From Podaxis mareebaensis (taxonomy: Eukaryota > Basidiomycota > Agaricomycetes > Agaricales > Agaricaceae): DNA of 24,221 nucleotides. Each line of letters opens with the position of its first letter. The stretch's first letter is position 1. The notes below the pieces were generated by a model. It had not been told where the DNA came from. It was given only the letters and a program-made list of their open reading frames with translations, and did not search any database. Position numbers and translations under genes: made by a program. The stretch is taken from assembly GCA_018524725.1 (NCBI GenBank), contig JAEUWP010000079.1, positions 1-24,221 of the forward strand, written 5' to 3'. Positions 1 to 9,562 of the stretch are shown one piece after another.

Positions 1-16
1 CGTCACATCGAAATCC

Positions 17-66
17 TATGGGTTATTACAGAGTATGGGTTATGACAGGTATGGGTTAAGACAGAG
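17..66. repeat. Short tandem repeat, 3 units of 16-17 bp
   Basis: Three consecutive units at 17-33, 34-49 and 50-66 all begin TATGGGTTA and end in ACAG or ACAGAG. They differ at one or two central bases. The array may extend beyond the left edge of the window. Confidence 0.75.
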
Positions 67-334
67 GCGACTGTAGTGCACTATTGGCCGGTGTGGTGTA
101 TAGGATGGTAGGATGATAGCGCTGCGGCAGGACGTGTTTGGTGAGAAGAGGTACGTGAGGTAGGCAGATGGGATTAGGAAAGGGAAGGTCATTGCAGGAA
201 AGGGTGTGAACAGGAGGTCGTATGTGTGGGGAGAATGGAGTTGTGGCGCACGCTGTGAATCTGTTGAATTGGTTTGATTTGAGGCCAATGATGAAGGAGA
301 GTCCTGTCATGTTGAAATATGCAGCCTCAAGGGA

Positions 335-495
335 TTGTGTGCGAGTGGGAAAATGTCGGCTCTGGTATGATGTGTAATCTCTTGAGATGTCTGGGTGCCT
401 TTGAAGGGTTGTGGTCATAGCAAGGAGCTGGGCTCAAATCAAAATATGGATACATATAGTTGATGCGATACTCAACAAAAATAAACTACCCTTTA
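335..495 (+). repeat. Dispersed direct repeat, copy A
   Basis: This stretch aligns over about 150 bp with 2865-3028 in the same orientation, at roughly 70% identity by eye. The best anchors are GGAGCTGGGCTCAAATCAAA here against AGAGCTGGGCCTGAATCAAA in copy B, and the preceding GGGTTGTGGTCAT against GGGTCGTGACCAT. It has no open frame and may be part of a decayed transposable element. Confidence 0.5.
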
Positions 496-929
496 AATTC
501 GCGATTGAGTACTACCCGTTTAAAAATTGGGAAGATAAATATTAAGTGTTCATCAACAACACAATGAAGACACTGTGTGGGGTATTTTCGTGCAAAGGTG
601 GGAGAATGATGCGATTTCTCATAGGGTGTTGGTTGTAGATAGCCTAGTGCACAATCATGAATATATAATACCTTACACCTATCGTCTGAGAGCAGATTAC
701 TCGCAAGCGTTGACTTCATGAATATGGCATCCCCATGTCTTGCTGATTACGCCGCAGGTCGAGAAACCAATGAACGAGTGAAGCAGTGCATCAATGTGAG
801 TTGTATTCTAAGGTTGTGAATCACCCATCATTGATCTGCCCGACATTTGCCATTCTGCCACCAACACCAAATAAAATTAAAGTCCCTGATACATCGCTGA
901 CAGGCCATTCCGACGGTTCATTTCAACTA

Positions 930-1843
930 AAAAAAAAAAAAGGCTGTGCTAGCAGCTACTTTTGTGCTGCACGTGAGGTTCAACCAAATAGCAATAATCC
1001 TTTGATTCTGGATCAACTCGACCCTAACGTAGACTTCCCCATCAGGGTCTGCGTCGCCAACCCCAGAATAATGATCAACCATCCAGCACGACTCATTTGT
1101 CAATCCCCACCTTGCTAACCTCGGTCCAACTTGGTAATCCCATTTGCTGAAGATTGCCCACCGAAACATGAGCCCTCTTGCAGACTCCAGAATAATGCGT
1201 GCAATTTCGTATCGAGCTTCCACGTCCTCACATTCCTCAATTCCCTCCACAATCACTACTCTCTGTGGCCCTAGGTCAACTCCTTGAGCCAGAAGTTCCT
1301 GGAGTGGTGCTGCAATGAGCTGTTGAAACTGGACCTTCAGTGACTTCGAAACAAGGGTCGGATTACGGCGGAGTTTGGCATCCAACAAAGCAGCATAAGG
1401 GGGAAAGTGAGTGGCGAATTGGGATGCGAGCGTGGTGAAAAATCGTCGAGGATCGTCTATCTTGTGAGACTGAGAGAATAAGAAAGTTGCGGCCAATTGC
1501 TCCCCCAGCTTCTCTGCACACATCTGAGCCAACGTCGACTTCGGTCCATTCAGACACATCACTGAGGGTGGTGTGTCCACCTGATGGGCCCACGCAATGA
1601 ATTCATTGACAAAATCTTCATGCCGCGTCTTCGGGATGGAATATAGAATGGATTCACGAAGTGCGGAATCATGCATGGCATCGGGAAGTGAGGCATCATG
1701 AAGGATTTTAAGCCCTTTGTGATCGTTAATCCCTGCAGAGTACGTCTGAGATGGATGACCTTACCCTCTCCTTCAGCTACGTTGTGTTCTACTAGGTGAC
1801 AGTTGTTGAGAACGAAATTGCTGGAGTTCGGGAGTATCGCCAT
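930..1843 (-). pseudogene. NACHT-family NTPase (STAND/NLR-like) pseudogene, left copy
   Basis: The N-terminus at 1843 (NSSNF...NNCHLVEHN, then GKVIHLRR) is typical of mushroom NACHT proteins. A frameshift near 1723 separates it from the main open part. That part reads GLKILHDASLPDAMHDSALR, then a region ending FIAWA, a P-loop remnant LNGPKSTLAQ (1524-1550), a Walker B-like RVVIVEGIEEC, and a segment like the usual WAIFS...DADPD region. An intact family member has GxxGxGK[ST] at the P-loop, and about four residues are missing here. The frame runs out in a 13-base A/T run, so the rest of the NACHT domain and any C-terminal repeats are absent. Intact relatives are intracellular, ATP-driven signalling proteins; this copy should be non-functional. 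A 249-codon frame (927-1676) remains open and could be predicted as a gene, but it lacks start-side sequence and the catalytic lysine loop. Confidence 0.8.
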
Positions 1844-2150
1844 TATCAGAGGTCAAGCTGCAATGGAGAGCAGGTTTGGATGGTGAGTGCTACATTCCGA
1901 GAGGACTGGTGTATGGTGCTCAATGCTGTTGAAAGGCTGTTGCAAATGCTGTTGAGCTTGTCAGCCCCATCACACAAGCACTTGTTGTGATGCCCAATGG
2001 CCATGGATGCTGTGCCCTTTCCTTGGGTTGCTCGAGACGCTTACAAACTCCTTGACTGGCAGGAGAATAAGCAGAGGACAGGCAAGCTCAGTAAGAGGAT
2101 AACACTCAACAGTTCCCATCACCCACAAAACTCAATCTGGAAGCCCTGCT
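1185..2150 (+). repeat. Left arm of large imperfect inverted repeat
   Basis: The reverse complement of this arm aligns with 3125-3965. The match covers the NACHT pseudogene and about 300 bp upstream of its start. Anchors outside the gene include TACAAACTCCTTGACTGGCA (near 2042) and AGGATAACACTCAACAGTT, both found with few changes in the reverse complement of 3130-3240. The two arms flank a spacer of about 1 kb. Confidence 0.8.
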
Positions 2151-2224
2151 CAATGAGAATCACCAACACCCCTGGCTTGCCAGTCATTGATTCTTCATTC
2201 TGCGATATCCTCATCGTGGTAGTT

Positions 2225-2880
2225 GGATAGAGTGGGAAACCTGATGCAATGGATTGGAGAGATGCTTGACCGGACCAGAACAAAATTGTATAACAAGCCT
2301 TTCTTGGCAAACATTGATGCTATTGTACACCCTTCCTTGCACTAGAATCTGATCACTTAAGCTCAAAAAGCCTCGGTGTATGAAGAAGGCTTTGTACAAC
2401 CATCCTTTATCTCCTAATACTTTCAAAACACTTCTGAAAACTCGAGTGAGAGTGCAGCCATCAAAGAAGAATGGGTCATTACAATTGACATGGTTGCTAA
2501 CATCCACCTCAGCAGTGCCAATACCACAATGTTGGGGTTTGGCACATTTCACCTCGCAATGCTCTGTTACCCAGAAATACAGATGAAAGCTCAAGAGGAG
2601 CTGGGCCGCATGTTCTGTTACCCGAGTCTGGGGATAAGGAGTTGGTGTCGTACTTGGATGCAGTCATGAAAGGGGTGCTTAGGTGGAAGCCAATGACACC
2701 TATTGCAGTGCCTCATTACAGCACCAAAGGTGACAAATATGGAGGGTGTTATATTCATAGGAACACAGTTATGATAAGCAACACCTGGTATGTTAATGCT
2801 ACTTTGCTTTAACAACGGAATGTTGACTGTGTGCATGGAGCAATTCTATGCAAGGAATCCTATAGGGATTGGGGTGAAGC
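2225..2880 (+). pseudogene. Cytochrome P450 remnant 1 (central part: I-helix to beyond ExxR)
   Basis: Translation gives KEEWVITIDMVANIHLSSAN, then a segment equivalent to the I-helix (SANTT where AGADTT is usual), then LAMLCYPEIQMKAQEELGR. After a frameshift near 2630 it gives YLDAVMKGVLRWKPMTPIAV and PHYSTKGDKYGGCYIHRNTV. An in-frame TAA lies upstream at about 2422, and the ExxR motif reads as GVLR. The frame then reaches ACCTG/GTATGT near 2787, a splice donor at exactly the place where the intact P450 at 12237-14648 also has an intron (after ...NAW). Unlike that gene, the remnant has no introns within the LRWKPMTP stretch, so it comes from a different subfamily and is not a recent copy. The heme-binding segment is not recognisable and the gene is dead. 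Confidence 0.78.
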
Positions 2881-3028
2881 AGGTAAATGTAGGCTTTAAT
2901 ATGGAATTTCTTGTGATATATGGGCATCTTGGAGAGGGTCGTGACCATGGCATAGAGCTGGGCCTGAATCAAAGTCTGGATATGTGTGGTAGACACGACA
3001 CCTAATAAAAATCAAGACCTTTCAAACC
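2865..3028 (+). repeat. Dispersed direct repeat, copy B
   Basis: This is the partner of 335-495, in the same orientation. It lies just 3' of the P450 remnant and inside the spacer between the two NACHT arms. No coding capacity is visible. Confidence 0.5.
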
Positions 3029-3124
3029 TGTAACCTCAACAAATGAGGCCACGGGTTTCATGTGTAATGATAGACGAAACCTTGATCATAATGGGTGTAA
3101 TCACAGCTACTCACACCTGGTTCA

Positions 3125-3965
3125 TCACACTCCTAGATTGAGTTTGGCCAGAACTGCTGAGTGTTATCCTTTACCTTGACTTGCCTGTCATTCGCTAATT
3201 CTCCTGTCAATCAAGGAGTTTGTAAACATTTTGAGCAATCCAAGAAATGACACACCTTGGCATCAAAGTCAAGCACTCATGCGATGGGGCCGACAAGCTC
3301 AACAGTATTCGATAGCTTTTTAACAGCCTTTCAGCAGCATCAGCACCACTTGCCAGCCCTTTCAGTATGCAACTTTCATTATCCAACCCTGCCCCATACT
3401 GGACCTGGACCTCCTTCCATGGCAATCCCCTCAAACTCCAGCAACTTTATTCCTAACCATTGCTACCTGGTGGATCACAATGGGACTGGGAGAGTTGGTA
3501 AGACCATTCATCTCAGGCGTATTTTGCAGGGCATAAATAAGTGAAAGGGGCTCAGGATTCTTCAAAATGTCTCACTTCTCGGTACCTCATATGATCCTGC
3601 AGTCCGTGAATCCTCACTATATTCCATTCCAAAGGCACGGCATGAAGAGTTTCGTGACAAATTCATTGCATGGGGCTGTTGGAAGGTTACTCCGCTCTCG
3701 GTGATGTGGCTGAATGGGTCCAGGCCGACATTGGCCTGGATATGTGCAGCAAAGCTTGAAGAGCAACTGGCCACAATGTTGCAATCTCACCCTTGTTTCA
3801 AGGTCGCTGAAGGTCCAGTTCCACGAACTCATTGTGGCACTGCTGGGGGAACCTCTGGCACAAGGAGTTGACCTAGGACGGCAGAGACTAGTTATTGTGG
3901 AAGGTATTGAGGAGTGCAACGAGATGGGAGCTCGGGGTGAAATCATTTGGATTACTTTGGAATGA
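3125..3965 (-). repeat. Right arm of large imperfect inverted repeat
   Basis: This is the partner of 1185-2150 in opposite orientation. It is shorter mainly because of a deletion of about 105 bp inside the NACHT coding part, with its junction near 3790. The missing bases correspond to about 1357-1463 of the left arm. Confidence 0.8.
3419..3965 (+). pseudogene. NACHT-family NTPase pseudogene, right (inverted) copy
   Basis: The start MAIPSNSSNF at 3419 matches the left copy's MAILPNSSNF. The frame reads on through GKTIHLRRILQG but meets TGA at 3542-3544. Beyond it come GLRILQNVSL, YSIPKARHEEF, the P-loop remnant LNGSRPTLAW (3713-3739) and CAAKLEEQLATM. A deletion near 3790 shifts the frame to LVSRSLKVQF and the Walker B-like RLVIVEGIEEC. 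Similarity ends at about 3965 with a stop codon. The P-loop lacks the same residues as the left copy, so both probably descend from one already defective gene. The frame also stays open upstream to 3257, but the left copy has stops there, so 3419 is the likelier ancestral start. Confidence 0.78.
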
Positions 3966-5259
3966 ATCCCTATGTAGTATTCTTGCCATGGTTGTCTGCG
4001 CTAAGGAAGAAATTGCAAATCAGTCATCTCAATGCATGGACACCCCTATTAAGCAATCAGCACCTCTAGTCCAATAGAAAACCTCCCAAGCTCATGTTCA
4101 AGATGTCAAACCTTCCAAAAGATATCTTTCGTGGGCACAAACACGCCCATCAAGCAGCCTGGACAGCATTGTCAGAGATAGCTCCCGCAATTACCGATCT
4201 TTGAAAGGTGGCACTTGTACCTTTATAATGAACTTGTTGCGGCTCGCAACTTGCGAGTCCTGAAACGGGGCAAATTTTTTTCAAACGTCATTAACGGGGA
4301 GATGATCTTCCGGTAAATGTTACATTAGGACAGAGTCGATCAGAGAGTAATGGAAAGGATGGTAGAAGTGCGGGAGGCGACCAGCTCAACAAGAGTCTTG
4401 GTACCTGCAGCTGAGATATCACGACACAAGCTAGAAGGGGCCGTAAAGCTCGGATATAGAGAGAACGCATCTAGCGAGTGAGAACATTGTGAGTATTTGA
4501 GGATATAACTTACGAGATCTCGAAACCTTCAAGGAGCCCGTCTAATCAAACATCTAGGAAACACAGACGTAACACCTCAACGCGGAGAGGTAAACACCGA
4601 AAGTCGTTGTTATTGAACTCTGTATTTCTATGCCACTATAAGTGAAGCCTGGACGCGCCCAGGCGTAATTGTCTTCCGGTACTGCTACTGATTATTTTCT
4701 GCCACGGGTGGGTCAGGTGGACATTGAGGAGGAAGTTAGAAGGTGTGATGCCGTATCCCAGGGGCTAACCAGAATTCGAAACGATGGACTCAAATGTCAT
4801 TATCCTTCGCTAACCTTTTACTAGCGTCAGTTAGCTATAGGCCTGTCTGATGAGCAAGCAATGAAGGGGGCCCAGTGATCTGTCGCATCGTCTGAACGCT
4901 GAGCAGGTGCTGGCTAGGTTGAAAGCTGGTCTACGGAAGCTGTCAGGATACATGCCTTTCGAGTACCATAAATACCTATTTCCCGGGGCATGCGCTCCAA
5001 AGCAATCTTGAACATCAATCCGTTATGACCTGTCCAATTCAGCTATGCTGTCGCTTTCAGAGATGGGATATTCGTGTGCCAAACTTTGAAGGATAATATT
5101 TGAATATCACTCACGGACCGATTCCATGGGATTGTATGTCCAGGCTCGCAAGGGCGTCTCCAACGTCGGTGAACATAGCGTTCCCTGCCCAAGCTGCGGG
5201 AATCCGCGTTGAGACAACTTACCGTGCTGAAAGCCTCTCGAGGCTGGGGGGCGCGAGCA
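3966..5259. other. No supported gene
   Basis: Reading frames are short and broken. A stretch near 4110-4200 reads like coding sequence on the plus strand for about 35 codons before a stop; it may be eroded sequence downstream of the NACHT copy, but I cannot assign it. A TATA-like CATAAATACC near 4967 may be a relic of the promoter of the P450 remnant that follows. Confidence 0.5.
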
Positions 5260-6060
5260 GAGATGGAAGGAAAATCACGGAGCTTAGGGAACATTCCACG
5301 CGCAGGTGAACGCTTCAATATCAAGTGGTCTTTGACAATCAAATACATCAGCATTGCAGGCAGTCCTGTCCTCCTCAACACTCCCGAAGCCGCCCTCAAT
5401 CTCCTCCACAAATGCTCTGCCAAGTACTCAAGTCGAGTGCCTTTCGTAATGGCCAATGAACTTGTGGCTCAATGACTTACGTCACACATTGGCATGTGGA
5501 GAACACATTTTTCATCTTGTGGGCTCGTCCATGATCGCAGTCCCTACTTACGGCACCGAAGACGGCGAACATGGGAAGCAGATCCTACCATGCCAAAGAC
5601 ATAGCCCCGGTAGATAATACCTGACACACAGATAGCTATTTTACTTCGGTAGAGTACTTGAGCTGTGTGGTAATTGGGAAGGGGTGATCCCACACAATAA
5701 GAAACATTACAATAACCCAGAAGAATGCATCCCAGAACGTTTGCCAAGGGAGGGCGGGAAGACTGCATCTAGACGTTCAGGATCCTTTCAATCACGGCCT
5801 TTCCGTTTCAATTGTCAGTCGTCCGAACTACCAGGTTGTGCCCTTACATCCTGAATCTTTATTGATTCATTGACGGCGTCCATAGTGCTCTTTCATTACA
5901 CTCTATAGGATGCGTCCAAGGTGTCACGTTAATATTCCGCCACATGGGTCTTCGCCGTCTCATCCTGAATGCATTCAGCCTCGAAACGCCGACGGACCTT
6001 GCAACAGGAAAGATCATTCAACCTTGCGTGGATTACAATACCGACGTCGCCCAGTTCGTC
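5260..6060 (+). pseudogene. Cytochrome P450 remnant 2 (N- and C-terminal pieces)
   Basis: Three collinear P450 pieces remain. The first, about 5300-5475, reads IKYISIAGSPVLLNTPEAAL and then NLLHKCSAKYSSRVPFVMAN, the usual substrate-recognition region near the N-terminus. The second, 5687-5767, reads HYNNPEECIPERLPREGGK, carrying the PERF-type motif as PERL, followed one frame away at 5769-5810 by LDVQDPFNHGL. The third, about 5944-6060, reads LNAFSLETPTDLATGKIIQP, the strand region after the heme loop. Only about 210 bp separate the first two pieces, so the I-helix and ExxR region is deleted. The heme-cysteine loop between the second and third pieces is not recognisable. The gene is clearly non-functional. 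Its relation to remnant 1 or to the intact P450 cannot be settled from these short pieces. Confidence 0.72.
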
Positions 6061-8007
6061 CGCTCCTTCGCTCGAATCAATAGCGTTTACTCCCATTCAG
6101 TATTCTTCCACCATTCAAGCTCCTAAGATTACATCACGCTAAGAGTCAATAATAACAGAGAGCTCTAGTTTCTGCACCCGGTTCCAAGACAGAGCGTATT
6201 CGCGACCCCGCTTCCAGTAAATTTTCAGCGGAAGCTGAATTGAAACTAAGTTGCTCCACAACCAGAAAACGATTTGTGAATATACTCTACATATACGCTC
6301 TAGTTCCAAGACTCCTACGCTTTGATGTAATGTAATCAACATCTTCCATCAGAAAGCTGTGGATCTGTCCGAGTCAATCTTCAAACCAAAGCCATTCAAG
6401 AGAGCATGCAACCGAATGAATACTGTCCTCCGCTAGCAACCGTTGGGTGAGACAGATAAAATCAATGAATTACTGAATAATAATACATAACCTGGATAAT
6501 GCAAACTAATCCGTGTATCAATTTATTGAAAGCGGAGACCAGAGGAAAAGTCAAAGAGGGTATGGAATAAGAAGTGAGAATCATAATCATCATAAAGATA
6601 ACATTAAGACCGAGAAAGAAAGCGCCGTATGCCTAAAGCATCTGGATGACAAAATGTTGGGCACCATTGTCGGGGGTGAATAGCCACAGAAAAGAAAAAT
6701 GAGAGGAAGAGACCAAGAATCAATAACTCGAGGAATGGCGGCAAAGAAGCAAAAGAGAGGGAACGGCCTCGATAATCGGAGCAGTGAAAACCAAAAGCGA
6801 TAATGTTGCCGTCGAGTTGATTACGACACAGGTTCAAGTGCATTAGACTAAGCCGCACCTTTCCCCCTTTCCAGAACAAAAGGCATCTGAACGAGCGTCT
6901 ATTCAAAGCCTCGTAGACGCGCATCCCGTATCGCTCGGACCGAACATCCAACCACTAGTACGAATTCATGGCAAGAAGCCACAAGGGACTCCAGACCCAA
7001 AGAGGGAGGAACGTTCTATGGTTCAACGTCCAACCTTTGTATGCCACAACCGCCAGTCAGCCCACTAAGGACTCTGCCATCCGGGTCTTAATCCACGCCC
7101 CATATCATCTTCATTAACCAGGGGCGCCATTCTAGGATAACACCGCGCGATGCGTATGAGGTCCATCGAAAACAGGCCTCCAGATCCCAAGAAGCACGGA
7201 CAACGGTGGAATTAGCCAAGGGATACTGTACCCGACCGTGACCTATTTTCTGCGCGTCAATCCATCTAGGGTGAACGCTAATGATAGAGCGCAGTCATAG
7301 ATATGGTGCCGAGGCCCGGAGCGAGGAGGTAGTGGTGGTGGAGTGGAACACAAGGAAAGCACGAGAATGGCGGAGTTGATGAGTTGATCTGGGTAGGGCG
7401 GCACGGGGTTAGAACGTGATTGTGGCCAACGCATTCACAAAACGTGAATGTCACTTTACGCGTCTTCGGCGCTCATCCTCGCTCGAGCCGATCAGGACAC
7501 AGAGTATATGCCGTGAAAGCGTAATAGTGGCAGTCTAGGAAACAGGGCAGATCAGGATCAATTGGGGTGGGGCATTAGGGGGGGCATGTCGATGATGGTG
7601 CAGACTAATCGCGTCAAGGAAATGCCGAATCCCAAGATTAGGAAAGCGTAAGAAGTGCGAAGGTGCGGGGTGTGGGTGCATGGAGCTCGAGATCCGACGG
7701 AACGGAATCGAAGCACATAGGCTTGGATGACAGGAAAGGAAACATGTGAGTTACTGAGCAAAGCGCTTGTTGGGTATTGGGGAAAGTGTGAGTTGACAGG
7801 ATAGTCCGGGGAGTGGCTTGTATAAGCGTTGAGATGCTCTAAAGCCAACGATATTAACATGAATGAGCGTTGCAAACGAGGGTGAAGGCACATATATGCA
7901 TGTGAATCTATTTCCATGGTCAGCACAAATGTCACAAAAATAGGTTCAAAAGGCGCACATTTCGGACACCAGGGAACAAGGAAAGCAAGATAATCATGAT
8001 AATCTGT
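6061..8007. other. No supported gene; includes 3' flank of the UBL gene
   Basis: Open frames of 60-125 codons occur on the minus strand (6604-6951 and 7558-7935), but they have no family resemblance and no plausible splice structure. The right end is presumably the 3' untranslated region of the minus-strand gene ending at 8008. Confidence 0.5.
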
Positions 8008-9047
8008 TCAACAAATGATGCAGCCACAACAACCAGCTCCAGCGTTAGCATCATCTGACCCATTGAGGACTAGAAAATAGGACGTATGTAATCCATGGAA
8101 CTCGAGAAGGCGTAGAAAATAACGCACCCTGGCTGCCTTTCCTCTTCTTCTTGATGGTCCCGTCCTCTCCTGAGGGATTGTATGGCCGAATAGATAGGTG
8201 AACAATGGTGGGTTGTGGGGCATTGGGCAATGACGGCGGAATTTTGAGTTCTGCCGCGCATATACTCAGTTCCCGGAAAGAGGGCAGAGTAAGGAAGGCG
8301 TACTGGTCAACGTCTCGTCATCTTGCAACATTTTCCCTAGATACAGCACGCGCAGATACGAGGGTGCCGGTGGGCGTTCGTCTTGCCAATCTGAACCAAA
8401 GTGTGAAATTCCACAGCAAGGGTAAGAAGATGAGACTTACCATCGGGCCATGCGTTCCATATGAGCTCTTTGACACGCCCAATGGTTGTCTCCGGCTCAA
8501 AACACATCGTCCTCCTCTTCCCAGAAACCAGCAGAAACGTCAAGAAGGCCTGTGGTATTTGTGGGACTGGCCCCTCCTGTTGTAACAACGCCTTCTGTGA
8601 GGACGATTCATCCGCTCCAGCAGCAGCAGTAGTCGAAGCCATAGGAACAGAAGTCTCAGGCTCAATGGGGGCGGCAGCAGAAGTGATAACGGATTCGTGC
8701 TGGCCATCTAGCGGGCCCTGTGACTCTGATTGTTCCGGAGGTGGAGAAGCGTCGGATGTGCTCTGCAGGTCTTGTGACATAGCCGGAGGGTGTGCTGCTT
8801 CGCCTTCGCCTGGGATGTCAACTCGTGTAAACGATGTTCGGGCAGAAGGTGATGATATATGTGGTGTGGCGGCACCTGAGGTATGAACGGAGGGTCGTTG
8901 TGGTGGTGGTTCAAGGTATGTGGTGCTGTTGTCAAGGAGAGGGGCCTCGGACTGATTCGGTGTCGTCTCTATCGGCTGGGGGGGCGGGTTTGTTGAAGCG
9001 GGGGAGTGTGCGGAGGACGCTGGAGCAGGGTGTAGAGAAACAGACAT
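8008..9047 (-). CDS. UBL3/MUB-like membrane-anchored ubiquitin-fold protein
   Basis: Four exons (9047-8441, 8390-8304, 8250-8128, 8069-8008) joined at GT-AG introns of 50, 53 and 58 bp give 292 aa. Residues 1-160 are rich in Ser, Pro, Thr, Ala and Gln and look disordered. Residues about 166-265 form a ubiquitin-like fold of the UBL3/Rad60-SLD_2 type: FLTFLLVSGKRRTMCFEPET, VKELIWNAWPDDWQDE, YLRVLYLGKMLQDDETL and PTIVHLSIRP. A KKKRKG basic stretch precedes the end CCGCIIC, where C289-I-I-C292 is a CaaX-like prenylation box with neighbouring cysteines (286, 287) that could be palmitoylated. Animal UBL3 and plant MUB proteins have the same plan and act at membranes, for example in cargo sorting, and are not conjugated through a Gly-Gly tail. 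The N-terminal extension is much longer than in those families (about 115-120 aa in total). Stopping at the first donor would give a false 236-aa product. Confidence 0.85.
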
Positions 9048-9093
9048 GGTAGTTGTGGAAGGAGAGGTCTGGGAAAGACAGAGTGATGTCGAG

Positions 9094-9100
9094 ATATATA
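9094..9100 (-). promoter_or_regulatory. TATA-like box of the UBL gene
   Basis: The minus strand reads TATATAT about 50 bases upstream of the start codon at 9047, followed by a pyrimidine-rich leader (CTCTCCTTCC) running up to the ATG. This is a typical fungal arrangement, though the element is close to the ATG and the assignment is tentative. Confidence 0.4.
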
Positions 9101-9562
9101 GTTAGCTCAGGACATACATCTCACCCTCCGACCTTGCCTAGCCGACATGACATTAATTCAGCCTCAGAGACCATGTCTTGTGCCTAATAACTCCACGCGC
9201 GCGGCGTAGTCGAGACTGTTGTACGTGGTCGTAACTTGTATCTCCCACAAATATAGCTCGCCTAATCTTTTTGCGAACTCTGCGGCTCAACATTTCAACC
9301 GAGCAAGCTATTCCTGTCAGGAATCCCAGTACGCAATGTATAAGCATATTCCCACCATCCTCTCGTTCTGGCTCTTTCCTTCCACGTTGTCTTCCATTTC
9401 TCCATCCTTCCTTGTGGACCGCCGGTTCTCTCAACTTCGCAGCACGTCAGGCCTCCAGTTCCTCTTTATCAGGCACTTGTCCACACACACACAGAGACCG
9501 TGTGTCGCCTTACTGGGTTCCCCTGCGCTGTGTTTAATGAAATGAAACAAAATAAAGGAACA
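9101..9562. other. Spacer between UBL gene and tRNA; no supported gene
   Basis: Overlapping open frames on the plus strand (9219-9545, 9271-9537) and minus strand (9153-9434) have no recognisable domain. A short CA-repeat tract sits near 9480. This is probably the promoter region of the minus-strand UBL gene. Confidence 0.5.
9549..9552 (-). terminator. RNA polymerase III terminator
   Basis: Reading the minus strand, the first TTTT after the tRNA body lies about 11 bases downstream of the discriminator base at 9563. Confidence 0.6.

Larger units (their letters stand above)
1..926. other. No supported gene; AT-rich decayed DNA
   Basis: Short open frames exist on both strands but none resembles a known family or has a coherent exon structure. 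The stretch holds a small tandem repeat near its left edge and one copy of a dispersed direct repeat (about 335-495), both listed separately. A 13-base A run lies just beyond, at 929-941. Confidence 0.6.

Noticed and set aside
56..418. A 120-codon minus-strand open frame
   Set aside because: No motif, no splice structure and unconvincing composition. The stretch overlaps a dispersed repeat.
929..941. A 13-base A run as the poly(A) tail of a retroposed NACHT copy
   Set aside because: It would be poly(T) at the 3' end of the minus-strand pseudogene, the wrong polarity for a tail, and the upstream non-coding homology between the arms argues for DNA-level duplication.
1796..2230. Plus-strand open frames at 1796-1990 and 1997-2230
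   Set aside because: They lie opposite and upstream of the left NACHT copy. The same region in the right arm is not open in a matching frame, so there is no sign of protein-level conservation.
8337..9047. A single-exon 236-aa protein on the minus strand
   Set aside because: It reads through the first intron of the UBL gene. Splicing at 8440/8391 restores the conserved WPDDWQDE...LRVLYLGK part of the ubiquitin fold.
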